A stretch of DNA of 64,000 bases from UBA6115 sp040776985. Lineage in GTDB: Bacteria > Bacillota > Clostridia > Christensenellales > Aristaeellaceae. The stretch covers positions 930,001 through 994,000 of the forward strand of contig JAXGZL010000001.1 of NCBI GenBank assembly GCA_040776985.1, read 5' to 3'. The notes under the pieces were generated by a model. The model worked only from the letters and a program-made list of their open reading frames with translations, searched no databases and was not told the origin of the DNA. A program made the translations under genes and the position numbers. Below, one piece after another: positions 32,106-41,380 of this stretch (the first letter of the stretch is position 1; the number at the start of each line of letters is the position of its first letter).

Positions 32106-32823
32106 CATAGTGAATCTGAGCAAAAGCTTTGGCGACCTGATGGTGCTGCATGAGGTGAGCGAAACCTTCCACAAGGGCGAGGTGGTGTCCATCATCGGGC
32201 CCTCCGGCTCCGGCAAATCCACCTTCCTGCGCTGCCTTAACCTGCTGGAGCAGCCCAGCTCCGGCCAGGTGATCTTCCAGGGGGTGGACCTGACGCAAAA
32301 GGGCGTCAATGTGGACCTGCACCGGCAGAAGATGGGCATGGTGTTTCAGCATTTCAATGTGTTTCCCCACCTGACGGTGCTGGAGAACGTCACCCTGGCC
32401 CCGGTGATGCTCAAAAAGCGGGGCAAGGAGGAAGCCAAGGCCTATGCTCAGCAGCTGCTGGCCCGGGTGGGACTGCTGGAAAAGGCGGAGGAGCATCCAA
32501 GGCGCCTGTCCGGCGGCCAGAAGCAGCGCCTGGCCATTGTGCGGGCCCTGGCCATGGACCCGGAGGTGATGCTGTTTGATGAGCCCACCTCAGCCCTTGA
32601 CCCGGAAATGGTGGGGGAGGTGCTGGCGGTGATCCAGGACCTGGTGAAAAACGGCATGACCACCCTGATCGTCACCCATGAGATGGGCTTTGCCCGGGAG
32701 GTGTCAACCCGGGTGCTGTTCATGGACGAGGGCAAGATCGCTGAGCAGGGCCCGCCGGAAGACCTCTTCACCAACCCGCAGAACCCCAGAACCCAGGAGT
32801 TTTTAAGCAAGGTGCTGCGCTGA
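32098..32823 (+). CDS. Amino-acid ABC transporter ATP-binding protein
   Basis: 241 residues. Walker A GPSGSGKST, Q-loop VFQHFNVFPHLTVLENV, signature LSGGQKQRLAIVRAL, Walker B VMLFDEPTSALDPEM and switch His in IVTHEMGFAREV; typical of the GlnQ/ArtP group. GTG start overlaps the permease end, so translation is coupled. Confidence 0.96.
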   Translation: MISIVNLSKSFGDLMVLHEVSETFHKGEVVSIIGPSGSGKSTFLRCLNLLEQPSSGQVIFQGVDLTQKGVNVDLHRQKMGMVFQHFNVFPHLTVLENVTLAPVMLKKRGKEEAKAYAQQLLARVGLLEKAEEHPRRLSGGQKQRLAIVRALAMDPEVMLFDEPTSALDPEMVGEVLAVIQDLVKNGMTTLIVTHEMGFAREVSTRVLFMDEGKIAEQGPPEDLFTNPQNPRTQEFLSKVLR

Positions 32824-32879
32824 ACAGCTTCCCGGATAAGCGCAAACACAAAAATAATACAATTTAAACCGTCCATCGC

Positions 32880-32904
32880 CCCCCGTTTCAGGCTGAAACG
32901 GGGG
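32880..32904 (+). terminator. Probable terminator after the amino-acid importer
   Basis: CCCCCGTTTC pairs with GAAACGGGGG around a 5-base loop; CTTATT follows, so the T tract is weak. The 305-base gap 32824-33128 also holds the LacI-type promoter and operator-like sites. Confidence 0.6.
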
Positions 32905-32959
32905 CTTATTGCTGGGGGTGTTTTGATTTTTATAGAATGGCATCGATTTCATTAAAGCC

Positions 32960-32989
32960 TTGACAACCGCATTGTAACGATGATAGGAT
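32960..32989 (+). promoter_or_regulatory. Promoter upstream of the LacI-type regulator
   Basis: TTGACA, 18-base spacer, TAGGAT. The spacer contains TTGTAACGATGA, which resembles the operator-like site at 33099. Confidence 0.55.
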
Positions 32990-33098
32990 TTTAGTCAGAG
33001 TGACAATTGAAGCGGAAAATGGGGCATAAATCCGGTAAAAAGGCTTAAATGCACCCGGAACGAACATCCGGATAAGCGTGAATGCGTGAAAAAGGAAA

Positions 33099-33112
33099 TG
33101 GTAACGATACCA
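33099..33112. promoter_or_regulatory. LacI-family operator candidate
   Basis: TGGTAACGATACCA is a dyad with one mismatch and a central CG, the hallmark of LacI-family sites. It lies 17 bases before the regulator gene, suggesting autoregulation. Confidence 0.55.
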
Positions 33113-33128
33113 TAATGTGGGGGATAAG

Positions 33129-34145
33129 ATGACCATACAGGATATCGCCAGGCAGGCTGGGGTCAGCGCCAGCACCGTCTCCCGGGTGCTCAACAACGAC
33201 CCCAAGGTGAAGGAGGAGACCAGGCAAAGGGTGAAGCAGACCATGCTGCGGCTGCGATATGTGCCCAACAGCAACGCCAGGAACCTGAAAAGACTGCATT
33301 CAAAGTTGATTGGCGTGCTGGTGAAGGGCATTGATAACCCCTTCTTTCTGGAAATCCTGAAGGTGATAGAGCAGAAAATCCAGGAAGCAGGCTACAGCAT
33401 GATTTTGGAACATGCGGACAGCGAGGCGGATGAGCTGACCAGGGCCCTGTCCCTGATTAAGGAACGGCGGCTGCAGGGCATCTTCTTCCTGGGTGGCAGC
33501 CTGGAGCATCCGGATCATCTGTATGAACAGCTGAGCGTGCCGGCGGTGTACGTCACCATCAGCGCAAGGGATGGCAACCCATCCATTTATTCCAGCGTGG
33601 CGGTTGATGACCGGGAGGAGGCCAGGCGGGCCATGGCGTATCTGATGAGTCAGGGGCACCGCCGCATTTTGCTGATTTCATCAAGCCCCCTAAGCCGCTA
33701 TGTCAACCGGCAGCGCATAGCAGGCTGTCAGGAGGCGTTGGCCGCCCATGGATTCCCATTTGAAGAGGAACTGCTGGTCCAGGCCAAGGGCTACACCATT
33801 TCATCCGGCTATGAGGCGGCTAACTGGGCCATGGACCGGGGGCTTGATTTCAGCTGTGTGTTTGCCTTCAGCGATATTCTGGCCCTGGGGGCCATCCGTG
33901 CTTTTTATGAGCGGGGGCTTCAGGTACCGGCAGACCTGTCTGTGATGGGGTTTGACGGCATTGAAATGTCTCGGTTTGCCCTGCCAGCCTTAACCAGCCT
34001 GCGCCAACCCAGCCCCCAAATGGCAAAGACAGCGGTGGAGCTGATGATTGATCTGATTGAAGGCAAAACATCCCACATCCACCGGGTGTTTGCCGGGGAA
34101 ATCCGCGCTGGGGAAACCTGCAGGGTCGTGAGCTCTGCCGACTGA
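33129..34145 (+). CDS. LacI-family transcriptional regulator of the alpha-glucoside operon
   Basis: 338 residues: HTH (TIQDIARQAGVSASTVSRVLNND), hinge helix (YVPNSNARNLKR) and periplasmic-binding-like effector domain (IGVLVKGIDNPFF, then LSVMGFDGIEMSRFALPALTS). ATG 33129 lies after GGGGGAT; the frame opens at GTG 33117. It precedes the sugar importer and glucosidase genes on the same strand and should control them through a sugar effector. Confidence 0.93.
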   Translation: MTIQDIARQAGVSASTVSRVLNNDPKVKEETRQRVKQTMLRLRYVPNSNARNLKRLHSKLIGVLVKGIDNPFFLEILKVIEQKIQEAGYSMILEHADSEADELTRALSLIKERRLQGIFFLGGSLEHPDHLYEQLSVPAVYVTISARDGNPSIYSSVAVDDREEARRAMAYLMSQGHRRILLISSSPLSRYVNRQRIAGCQEALAAHGFPFEEELLVQAKGYTISSGYEAANWAMDRGLDFSCVFAFSDILALGAIRAFYERGLQVPADLSVMGFDGIEMSRFALPALTSLRQPSPQMAKTAVELMIDLIEGKTSHIHRVFAGEIRAGETCRVVSSAD

Positions 34146-34197
34146 ACCGTATGCAATAGGCGAAGCCTGAGCAATAACAACCATTGAGGAGGAAACC

Positions 34198-35514
34198 ATG
34201 ATGAGAAAGTTGCTGTCAACCATGCTGATTCTGTGCCTGGTCCTGACATCCCTGGGAAGCATTGGCGCCCTGGCGGAAAACAAGGAGCTGGCCCCTGCCA
34301 AGGTGAACATCTATCAGTACAAGGTGGAGATTGCCGATGCGCTGGAAAAGGCCATCAAACGCTATATGGAGCTTAACCCCCAGGTGAGCATCAACCTGGA
34401 GACGGTGGGCGGCGGAGACGACTACACGGGCACCTTGAAAGCGAAGATGCAGTCCGGCGAACCGGCCACCATCTTCAATATCGGCGGGCCTGCTGATGTG
34501 AATGACTGGCTTTCCAAGCTGGAAAACCTAAGCGATCAACCCTGGGTGAAAGAAGCGGTGCCCGGCACCCTGGGCGGCGTCACTCTGGATGAAACAGTGT
34601 ATGGCATGCCGGTGGGCATTGAAGGCTATGGCTTTGTCATCAACAAGCGTATTTTTGAAGCGGCTGGGATTGAAACGGATGGGCTGACCGGCTTTGATGC
34701 CATTGAAAAAGCCTTCCTTGACCTGCAAGCGAAGATTGACGCAGGCGAGCTGAAAGAGCAGTTCCCCCTGCTGGAATCCGTCTTCGAGGTGCCCGGCAAG
34801 GAAACCTGGATCCAGGGACGTCATACGCTGAATGTGGCGATGAACCAGGAGATTCCGTCCCTGATCGCGGCCTTTGAAGCCAAGACCATCGAGCTGAAGC
34901 ACTCTGCCGAATACAAGCTGATCATTGACCTGATGAGTGACCTCACCGTCCATAAGGACAACAAGAGCTTCCTGAACGCCATTGACTATGACACCCAGGT
35001 GGGCGGCGGCCTGGCCATCGAGCGGGTGGCGGCCATCCAGCAGGGCAACTGGATCTATGGCGATGTGAAGAATGTGGATCCGGAAGTGGCGGCAGCGCTT
35101 GATATCCTGCCTATTGCCCTGAAGGGCGTGGTGGAGGACAGCATCCCGGTGGGAGTGCCCAAGAGCTGGGCTGTCAACAAGGATGCACCTGATGCGGATA
35201 AGGCGGCAGCAAAGGATTTCCTCAACTGGCTGTACCAGTCTGAGGAAGGCAAGAAGATCGTCATTGACGAGTTCTTCTTCATCCCGCCATTTGTCAACTA
35301 TGAAGGCCTGGAGCCCCACGACCCCCTGGCCCTGGCAGTGATGCGCTTTGCCCAGGCAGGCAAAACCACCCCTTGGGTCTTTGGCGGGTTCCCCTCCGGC
35401 TGGGACAAGAACGTGATGGGTGGCGGCATCCAGAAGTACTTTGCTGGCGAAGCCACCTGGGACGAAATTGTCCAGGAAGCCATCAAGACCTTTGAAGAAG
35501 CAAGAGCCAAGTAA
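34198..35514 (+). CDS. Sugar ABC transporter substrate-binding protein
   Basis: 438 residues with a signal peptide (about 1-26). It belongs to the SBP_bac_1 carbohydrate family: AIKRYMELNPQVSINLETVG, GTLGGVTLDETVYGMPVGIEGYG, and a C-terminal AKDFLNWLYQSEEGKKIV. It delivers an oligosaccharide, probably an alpha-glucoside given the GH13 enzyme in the operon, to the two permeases. GAGGAGG precedes the ATG pair. No MsmK-type ATPase is encoded nearby, so a shared ATPase elsewhere must energise uptake. Confidence 0.92.
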   Translation: MMRKLLSTMLILCLVLTSLGSIGALAENKELAPAKVNIYQYKVEIADALEKAIKRYMELNPQVSINLETVGGGDDYTGTLKAKMQSGEPATIFNIGGPADVNDWLSKLENLSDQPWVKEAVPGTLGGVTLDETVYGMPVGIEGYGFVINKRIFEAAGIETDGLTGFDAIEKAFLDLQAKIDAGELKEQFPLLESVFEVPGKETWIQGRHTLNVAMNQEIPSLIAAFEAKTIELKHSAEYKLIIDLMSDLTVHKDNKSFLNAIDYDTQVGGGLAIERVAAIQQGNWIYGDVKNVDPEVAAALDILPIALKGVVEDSIPVGVPKSWAVNKDAPDADKAAAKDFLNWLYQSEEGKKIVIDEFFFIPPFVNYEGLEPHDPLALAVMRFAQAGKTTPWVFGGFPSGWDKNVMGGGIQKYFAGEATWDEIVQEAIKTFEEARAK

Positions 35515-35526
35515 AACCATATAACA

Positions 35527-35549
35527 GGGGCAGCGCCAAGACCTGCCCC
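35527..35549 (+). other. Intra-operon stem-loop after the sugar-binding protein gene
   Basis: GGGGCAG pairs with CTGCCCC over a 9-base loop, followed by TTCCCTTTTT: a partial terminator or 3'-end stabiliser that would favour binding-protein over permease expression. Confidence 0.6.
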
Positions 35550-35584
35550 TTCCCTTTTTCCATCAACCAAGGAGCGGGGGCCCC

Positions 35585-36451
35585 ATGAAAACAAGCAAGC
35601 TCAGCTATCTGTTCTTCCTGCTGCCGGTGCTGGCGGCTTTCACCCTGATTGTGATGATCCCTGCGGTGCTTGGAATCAGCTATTCCTTCACCGACTGGAA
35701 CGGGATTGAAAACACCTTCAGGTGGATTGGCATCCAGCATTATCAGGACATCCTTTCCACAGACCGGCAGTTTATCTATTCCTTTCTGTATACCACCCTG
35801 TATTCCCTGGTGACGGTGGTGCTGGTGAACATCATGGGCCTGTCCCTGGCCATGCTTGTCACAAGGAACTTCAAAGGGCGCAACGCCTTGCGAAGCGTCT
35901 ACTTCATGCCCAACCTCATCGGGGGCGTGTTGCTGGGCTTCAGCTGGAACTTTATTTTCACCCGGGTCTTTGCCAACATTGCCAAAGCCACCGGCATGAT
36001 GTGGCTAAACGGCTGGCTTTCCACCACTGTGACTGGCTTTTGGGGCACGGTCATCGTCAAGGCCTGGCAGCTGTCCGGCTATCTGATGGTGATCTACATC
36101 GCCCAGATCCAGGCCATCCCAGCCTCCCTGCTGGAGGCATCCCAGATTGACGGCGCCGGGCGCTGGCAAACCTTCCGGCGGATCACCCTGCCCCTGCTGG
36201 CGCCGGCCTTCACCATCGGGCTGTTTTTGTCCCTGTCCCAGTGTTTCAAGATGTTTGACATCAACTTAACCCTGACCGGGGGCGGCCCCTATCGCTCCAC
36301 TGAAATGCTGGCGCTGAACATCAACCAGACTGCCTTTGCAGAGAACAACTTTGGCCAGGCGCAGGCAAAAGCGGTGATCTATCTCTTGGTGATTGTGGTG
36401 ATCAGCCTCTTTCAACTGTGGCTGACCAAGCGCAAGGAGGTGGAGATGTGA
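35585..36451 (+). CDS. Sugar ABC transporter permease (MalF/UgpA-like)
   Basis: 288 residues with six membrane helices. It begins with the typical FFLLPVLAAFTLIVMIPAVLG and carries the EAA motif EASQIDGAGRWQTFRRITLPLL for ATPase docking. GAGCGGG lies upstream of the ATG. The stop TGA overlaps the next ATG by one base. Confidence 0.94.
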   Translation: MKTSKLSYLFFLLPVLAAFTLIVMIPAVLGISYSFTDWNGIENTFRWIGIQHYQDILSTDRQFIYSFLYTTLYSLVTVVLVNIMGLSLAMLVTRNFKGRNALRSVYFMPNLIGGVLLGFSWNFIFTRVFANIAKATGMMWLNGWLSTTVTGFWGTVIVKAWQLSGYLMVIYIAQIQAIPASLLEASQIDGAGRWQTFRRITLPLLAPAFTIGLFLSLSQCFKMFDINLTLTGGGPYRSTEMLALNINQTAFAENNFGQAQAKAVIYLLVIVVISLFQLWLTKRKEVEM

Positions 36452-37278
36452 TGCGCAGAAGAAAGGCCACTTCCTGTCTGGCGCTGCTGCTGGCGCTGAT
36501 CCTGGCTGCTGTCTACCTGTTCCCGGTGTATGTGCTGTTCATCAACTCCTTCAAAACCCAGAAGGCGATCTACATCGATGTCATCCATCTGCCCCAGCAG
36601 GCCAGCTTCACCTGGCAGAACTATCCGGTGGCCATGGAGAAAATTGGCTATTGGCGGGCGCTGTTCAACTCCTTGCTGATATCAGTGTCCTCAGTGCTGC
36701 TGCTGATTGTGCTTTGCTCCATGGCTGCCTGGGCGCTGGTCAGAAACAAGCGGGGCCAATGCTCGGTGCTGTTCATGCTGTTTGCAGCGTCCATCCTGAT
36801 CCCCTTTCAGACGGTGATGCTGCCGCTGCTTAAAACCCTGGGACAGGTGGGGTTGACCAGCCGTCTGGGGCTGGTGATTGCCAACCTGGGCTTTGGCGCA
36901 AGCATGACCATCATCCTGTTCCACGGCTTTATCAAAAATGTGCCCCTGGAACTGGAGGAGGCAGCGCGGATTGACGGCTGCTCTTCCCTGCGAACCTTCT
37001 GGCAGATTGTGTTCCCGCTGCTGAAGAACATCACCATCACCGCAGCCATCATCAACGTGATGTGGATCTGGAACGACTATCTGCTGCCCAGCCTCATCAT
37101 CAACAAGCCCCAGACCCAGACCCTGCCGCTTCGCACCTTCTTCTTTTTCGGTCAGTTTTCCAAGCGCTGGGACCTGGGCACAGCCGGGCTGATTCTGGGC
37201 ATGGTGCCCATTATCCTCTTTTATTTGCTGGCGCAAAAGCATATCATCAAGGGCGTGGCGGAAGGGGCTATCAAATGA
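36451..37278 (+). CDS. Sugar ABC transporter permease (MalG/UgpE-like)
   Basis: 275 residues, six membrane helices. FPVYVLFINSFKT, the central SLLISVSSVLLLIVLCSMAA and the EAA motif EEAARIDGCSSLRTFWQIVFPLL identify the MalG class. ATG 36451 overlaps the previous stop (TGATG) and has GGAGGTGGA before it; the longer frame is out of family. Confidence 0.94.
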   Translation: MRRRKATSCLALLLALILAAVYLFPVYVLFINSFKTQKAIYIDVIHLPQQASFTWQNYPVAMEKIGYWRALFNSLLISVSSVLLLIVLCSMAAWALVRNKRGQCSVLFMLFAASILIPFQTVMLPLLKTLGQVGLTSRLGLVIANLGFGASMTIILFHGFIKNVPLELEEAARIDGCSSLRTFWQIVFPLLKNITITAAIINVMWIWNDYLLPSLIINKPQTQTLPLRTFFFFGQFSKRWDLGTAGLILGMVPIILFYLLAQKHIIKGVAEGAIK

Positions 37279-37285
37279 CGGGAGC

Positions 37286-38935
37286 ATGGAGCGGATGAAG
37301 GACAGGACCAGGTGGGAGCGCTCAGTGGTGTATCAGATCTATCCCCGCAGTTTTTGCGACAGCAACGCAGACGGGATTGGAGATTTGCAGGGCATCATCA
37401 GCAAGCTGGACTATCTGTCAGATCTGGGGATAGACCTTGTGTGGCTCTCCCCGGTGTTTGCCTCCCCCATGCGGGACAACGGCTATGACATCAGCGATTA
37501 TTATGCCATAGCCCCGGAATACGGCAGCATGGTGGACATGGAGCAGCTGATTAAGGAAGCGGGGAAAAGGGGCATCAAGCTGCTGCTGGATCTGGTGGTT
37601 CACCACACCTCCGACCAGCACCCCTGGTTTAAAAGCGCGGTATCGGACAAGGACAGCCCCTACCGGGACTATTATGTGTGGCGCAAGGACATCAAGGGCA
37701 GCGCCAGCGAAAAGCTGCAGTCCATCTTTGGCGGTTCCGCCTGGCAATATAGCCCTGAAACCGGGGAATACTACCTGCACATGTTCAGCGTCCATCAACC
37801 GGATCTGAACTGGGACAACAAGCAGCTGCGGGCAGAAATACACCGGATGATGAATTTTTGGATTGACAAAGGCATCGGGGGTTTCCGCATTGATGTGCTG
37901 GACATGCTGGGCAAGGACATTGATAAGCTGTGGATCTATGAAACGGAGGAAACCCACAACATCGTCCGGGAAATGAACCGGATGAGCTTTGGCCCCCCTG
38001 GTCTGGTGACAGTGGGGGAAGCTTCCTCAGCCACCCCGGAAAGCGTGCTGCGCTATGCGCCGGCTGACGGCAGCGGGCTTTCCATGGTGTTTCAGTTTGA
38101 GCATGTGCATCTGGACCGGGCCACAGTCAGGGATAAATGGAACAATGTGCCGCTGGACTTTGTGCGTTTCAAGCAGGCATTTGCCCGCTGGCAAGCTCTG
38201 CAGGGCCACACCTGGAACAGCCTGTATCTAAACAACCACGATCAGCCCCGGGCCCTGTCCCGCTGGGGGAATGATGGGGAGCACCGGACAGCCTGCGCCA
38301 AAATGATGGGGCTGATGCTGCATCTGATGTGGGGAACCCCCTTCGTCTACCAGGGGGAGGAGATCGGCATGACAGATGCCGGGTTCACCCTCAAAAGCCA
38401 GTACCGGGATGTGGATACCTTGCAGGCTTGGGACGCCATGGAGGCTGCAGGGGTGCCGGAAAAGGAGATCGTGGGGCGCGTCCAATACCGCAGCCGGGAT
38501 AACGCCAGAACCCCCATGCAGTGGGATGGGACGCCCGGCGGCGGTTTTTCAAGCGGCACTCCCTGGATGGCGGTGAACCCCAACACCGCTTTCATCAATG
38601 CCGAGACAGACCGGGCAAACCCGGAAGGCGTTTTTGCCTTTTATCAGCAGCTGATTGCCCTTAGAAAGCAGAATGACACCGTGGTGCATGGCGCTTTTGA
38701 ACTGCTGATGCCAGGGCACCCGGAGATCTTTGCCTACCTGCGCAAAGGAAAGGGGGAAACCCTGCTTACAATCTGCAACTTCTGCGGGAACACGCCGGTG
38801 TTTGTGCTGCCGTCTTCCCTGGCAGGGCGGAGGAGGCAACTGCTGCTCAGCAATCTGGGTGAACCGGAGACTTGGCAGGACAGGCTGCCCCTGCGGCCTT
38901 ATGAGGGGCTGCTGTATTCCTTCAAGAAGGACTGA
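37286..38935 (+). CDS. GH13 alpha-glucosidase, oligo-1,6-glucosidase type
   Basis: 549 residues, no signal peptide, so it acts on imported sugar. Catalytic nucleophile Asp203 (GFRIDVLDML), acid Glu245 (TVGEASS), stabiliser Asp319 (NNHDQPR); QPDLNWDN and SRDNARTPMQWD mark subfamily 31. The residue after the nucleophile is Val, which in this group goes with alpha-1,6 (isomaltose-type) rather than alpha-1,4 cleavage. Trehalose-6-phosphate hydrolase is a less likely reading because uptake is by ABC, not PTS. Start at 37286; ATG 37295 is possible. Final gene of the LacI-controlled operon. Confidence 0.9.
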   Translation: MERMKDRTRWERSVVYQIYPRSFCDSNADGIGDLQGIISKLDYLSDLGIDLVWLSPVFASPMRDNGYDISDYYAIAPEYGSMVDMEQLIKEAGKRGIKLLLDLVVHHTSDQHPWFKSAVSDKDSPYRDYYVWRKDIKGSASEKLQSIFGGSAWQYSPETGEYYLHMFSVHQPDLNWDNKQLRAEIHRMMNFWIDKGIGGFRIDVLDMLGKDIDKLWIYETEETHNIVREMNRMSFGPPGLVTVGEASSATPESVLRYAPADGSGLSMVFQFEHVHLDRATVRDKWNNVPLDFVRFKQAFARWQALQGHTWNSLYLNNHDQPRALSRWGNDGEHRTACAKMMGLMLHLMWGTPFVYQGEEIGMTDAGFTLKSQYRDVDTLQAWDAMEAAGVPEKEIVGRVQYRSRDNARTPMQWDGTPGGGFSSGTPWMAVNPNTAFINAETDRANPEGVFAFYQQLIALRKQNDTVVHGAFELLMPGHPEIFAYLRKGKGETLLTICNFCGNTPVFVLPSSLAGRRRQLLLSNLGEPETWQDRLPLRPYEGLLYSFKKD

Positions 38936-38943
38936 AAGAAACG

Positions 38944-38967
38944 GGGCTGTGAGAATTCTCACAGCCC
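38944..38967. terminator. Perfect 24-bp palindromic hairpin between convergent genes
   Basis: GGGCTGTGAG, central AATT and CTCACAGCCC form an uninterrupted palindrome 8 bases after the glucosidase stop. No T tract follows, so it may be a weak terminator or a protein-binding site. Confidence 0.5.
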
Positions 38968-38995
38968 TGTAAAATTAGTCAGCAACAATGCTTGT

Positions 38996-40033
38996 TTACT
39001 TGATATATTTTTGAATCGTTTCCTGGTCATCCGTCAGCGTCAGGCGCAGGGCAAAGCTGCGGCTTTCCCCGGCTTCCAGGTACTGCAGGCTGCCGTCTTC
39101 CCTGGCGGCGGGGCGGCCCATGACGCCGGAGGTGGTGGGCTCAAGCCCCAGGGCATAGTCGCCCGCCCGCATGCACTTCCACTGGCACAGCAGGGGCAGG
39201 GCCCTAGCGTCAAACTGAAGGAGGGCCGCCATGCCAAGGGCCTCGTTGTGCAGCATGGCAAAGGCCTCATCCGGGTGGGCGGTGTGGAAGAAGCATTCCT
39301 CCGGCCGCAGCACGCCCGGGGCCTCCATCAGGCTGTGTTTGTCAAAATTGGCCTGGGCGATTTCATCCCGGGGGGTGATGTAGCCGGCGCTGGTGTACAC
39401 CCTGGCGCCCTCGTCCAGCATGGGATAGCCGAAGTTTACGTGATAGACCAGCATCAGGGGCGTTTTGGCAAAGCCCCGGTTTTCCACCAGGTCCCGGATT
39501 TCCAGCACATCCTTTTCCGTGTGCAGGCGCAGGGTACGGGTCAGCACCAGGTTTTCCTCAAAGACCTGGGCCTGGCGCACCTCGCCGGAGATTTCCAGAA
39601 CCGCTTCCTCCCCCTCATACACCAGGCGGGCGCAGACCTTTTCCGCCGGCAGGTTGCTGTATGGGCCGTGCAGGCCCAGCACATCCTCCCCGTCCACCGC
39701 CGGGGCGCCCGCATGGGTGAGGCCGCAGGTGGTGAGCAGGCCGGCATTGAACTGCCTCAGCCAGCCCTTTACCCCGCCATCCTCCTGATACAGGAAGGGA
39801 GAGCGCAGGCCAGTCTTGGAATGGAAGGCGATGTTTTCGCCCTTGTACTGAAAGGCGGGGATGTCAAGGCCCCTGTCCGCCAGCACGGTCATCCGGACGT
39901 TTCTTCCGTTGTCCAGGTCAAAGGCGCGCATGCCCCGGGCGGGGCCGTCATTGAAGGTGTAGTCTTTGATGCCGCAGATGCTGGCCAGGTCGCCCACTTT
40001 CTGGCGCAGGGCCTGTTCCTGGGATTTTTTCAT
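38996..40033 (-). CDS. DUF4432-type aldose 1-epimerase family protein
   Basis: 345 residues. The galactose-mutarotase-like fold is supported by VLADRGLDIPAFQYKGENIAF, LVYHVNFGYPMLDEG (His and Glu) and LGLEPTTSGVMGR, as in the DUF4432 branch, which often sits in sugar-catabolic loci. Anomer or sugar substrate unknown. AGGAGG precedes the ATG. Divergent from the mannitol-phosphate-dehydrogenase-like gene. Confidence 0.88.
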   Translation of the reverse strand: MKKSQEQALRQKVGDLASICGIKDYTFNDGPARGMRAFDLDNGRNVRMTVLADRGLDIPAFQYKGENIAFHSKTGLRSPFLYQEDGGVKGWLRQFNAGLLTTCGLTHAGAPAVDGEDVLGLHGPYSNLPAEKVCARLVYEGEEAVLEISGEVRQAQVFEENLVLTRTLRLHTEKDVLEIRDLVENRGFAKTPLMLVYHVNFGYPMLDEGARVYTSAGYITPRDEIAQANFDKHSLMEAPGVLRPEECFFHTAHPDEAFAMLHNEALGMAALLQFDARALPLLCQWKCMRAGDYALGLEPTTSGVMGRPAAREDGSLQYLEAGESRSFALRLTLTDDQETIQKYIK

Positions 40034-40056
40034 GGCTGCCTCCTTGTGGTTTATAC

Positions 40057-40085
40057 TTGTTCTGTTTCTTCAGGAATTGTACAAT
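40057..40085 (+). promoter_or_regulatory. Promoter of the polyol-phosphate dehydrogenase gene
   Basis: TTGTTC, 17-base spacer, TACAAT, 51 bases before ATG 40136. Confidence 0.6.
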
Positions 40086-40135
40086 GATGGGGATAAAGGC
40101 GCAAGGGTGCGCCGGGACATCATGGGAGGATCAAT

Positions 40136-41347
40136 ATGCGGGCAGTGATGTATGGGGCCGGGAACATCGGCCGGGGCTTTATCGGGCCAGCCTTTGTGCG
40201 GGGCGGCTACCATGTGGCCTTTGTGGACGTGAACCGGGAGCTGGTGGACCTGCTGAATGAAAGGGGCAGCTATCCCCTGCGGGTGATCCGGGATGACCAG
40301 CATACCGACTATCCCGTCAGCGACTATGAAGCCATTGACGGCAGGGACCAGGACAGGGTGGCCGAGGCCATTGCCGACAGCCAGCTGATGGCGACCGCGG
40401 TGGGGGCCAAGGTGCTGCCCCTGATTGCCCCGGTGCTGGCGGAGGGCATCAGGCGGCACTTTAAAAGAAGCGGGGAGCCCCTTGACATCATCGTCTGCGA
40501 AAACCTGATGGATGCCCACCTGGTGCTGGCGGGGCTGATCAAAAGCCACCTGAATGAGGAAGAACAGGCGCTGTTTGATGCCCGGATCGGCCTGGTGGAG
40601 GCCTCCATCGGGCGGATGGTGCCGGTGCAGACGGAGGCCATGCGGGCGGGGGACCCCCTCAGGGTCTGCGTGGAGCCCTATGACTTCCTGCCGGTGGACG
40701 CGGCGGGCTTCAAGGGACAGGTGCCCTCCCTTCCCCGGTTGACCCCTTTCACGCCCTTTGATTACTATATCCGGCGCAAGCTCTTTGTGCACAACATGGG
40801 GCACGCCACCTGCGCCTATCTGGGCCAGTACATCGGCAAAACCTATATCGCCGAGGCCATCCGGGAGGCGGACATCGCCCAGGTCAGCCAAAACGCGATG
40901 CTGGAAAGCATGACCGCCCTGGTGCGGCACTATCAGGTGCCGGCGGACGCACTGATGAACCACATCCTGGACCTGCTGGGCCGCTTTCACAACACCGGCC
41001 TTGGGGACACCTGCCAGCGGGTGGGGGCGGACATCCCCCGGAAAATGGCGCGGGAGGACCGGATGATCGGCGCTGCCCGCCATGCCCTCCAGATGGGGGT
41101 GCGGCCGGACTACATCGCCCTGGGGGCAGCCTGCGCCTTGCACCATTACCTGATTGAGCAGAGCCTGCCCCAAACCAGGGAAGCAGCGCAAAAGGCCCTG
41201 GAGGCTCTCAGTGGTGAGCCGGCGGGGTCCCCGCTGACCGGGATGATCCTGGACTACATGCCCCTGTTGTTCAATGGCGCCAGCCTGAAGGATTTGCGCT
41301 TGGCGGCAGCGGACAGCAAGCGGAAAAACCTGGAGCCGGTGGTATAA
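40136..41347 (+). CDS. Mannitol-1-phosphate 5-dehydrogenase-like (polyol long-chain dehydrogenase)
   Basis: 403 residues. The NAD site is MYGAGNIGRGFIGPAF. The C-terminal mannitol-dehydrogenase domain has RRKLFVHNMGHATCAYLG with the catalytic Lys, Asn and His. It would interconvert a hexitol phosphate and fructose-6-phosphate. No PTS genes are in view, and it stands next to the aldose-epimerase-like gene, so another sugar acid or polyol is possible. GGGAGGATC precedes the ATG. Confidence 0.85.
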   Translation: MRAVMYGAGNIGRGFIGPAFVRGGYHVAFVDVNRELVDLLNERGSYPLRVIRDDQHTDYPVSDYEAIDGRDQDRVAEAIADSQLMATAVGAKVLPLIAPVLAEGIRRHFKRSGEPLDIIVCENLMDAHLVLAGLIKSHLNEEEQALFDARIGLVEASIGRMVPVQTEAMRAGDPLRVCVEPYDFLPVDAAGFKGQVPSLPRLTPFTPFDYYIRRKLFVHNMGHATCAYLGQYIGKTYIAEAIREADIAQVSQNAMLESMTALVRHYQVPADALMNHILDLLGRFHNTGLGDTCQRVGADIPRKMAREDRMIGAARHALQMGVRPDYIALGAACALHHYLIEQSLPQTREAAQKALEALSGEPAGSPLTGMILDYMPLLFNGASLKDLRLAAADSKRKNLEPVV

Positions 41348-41380
41348 ACCCGGCTCTTTTTTGACTGAAGGAGGACAGCC

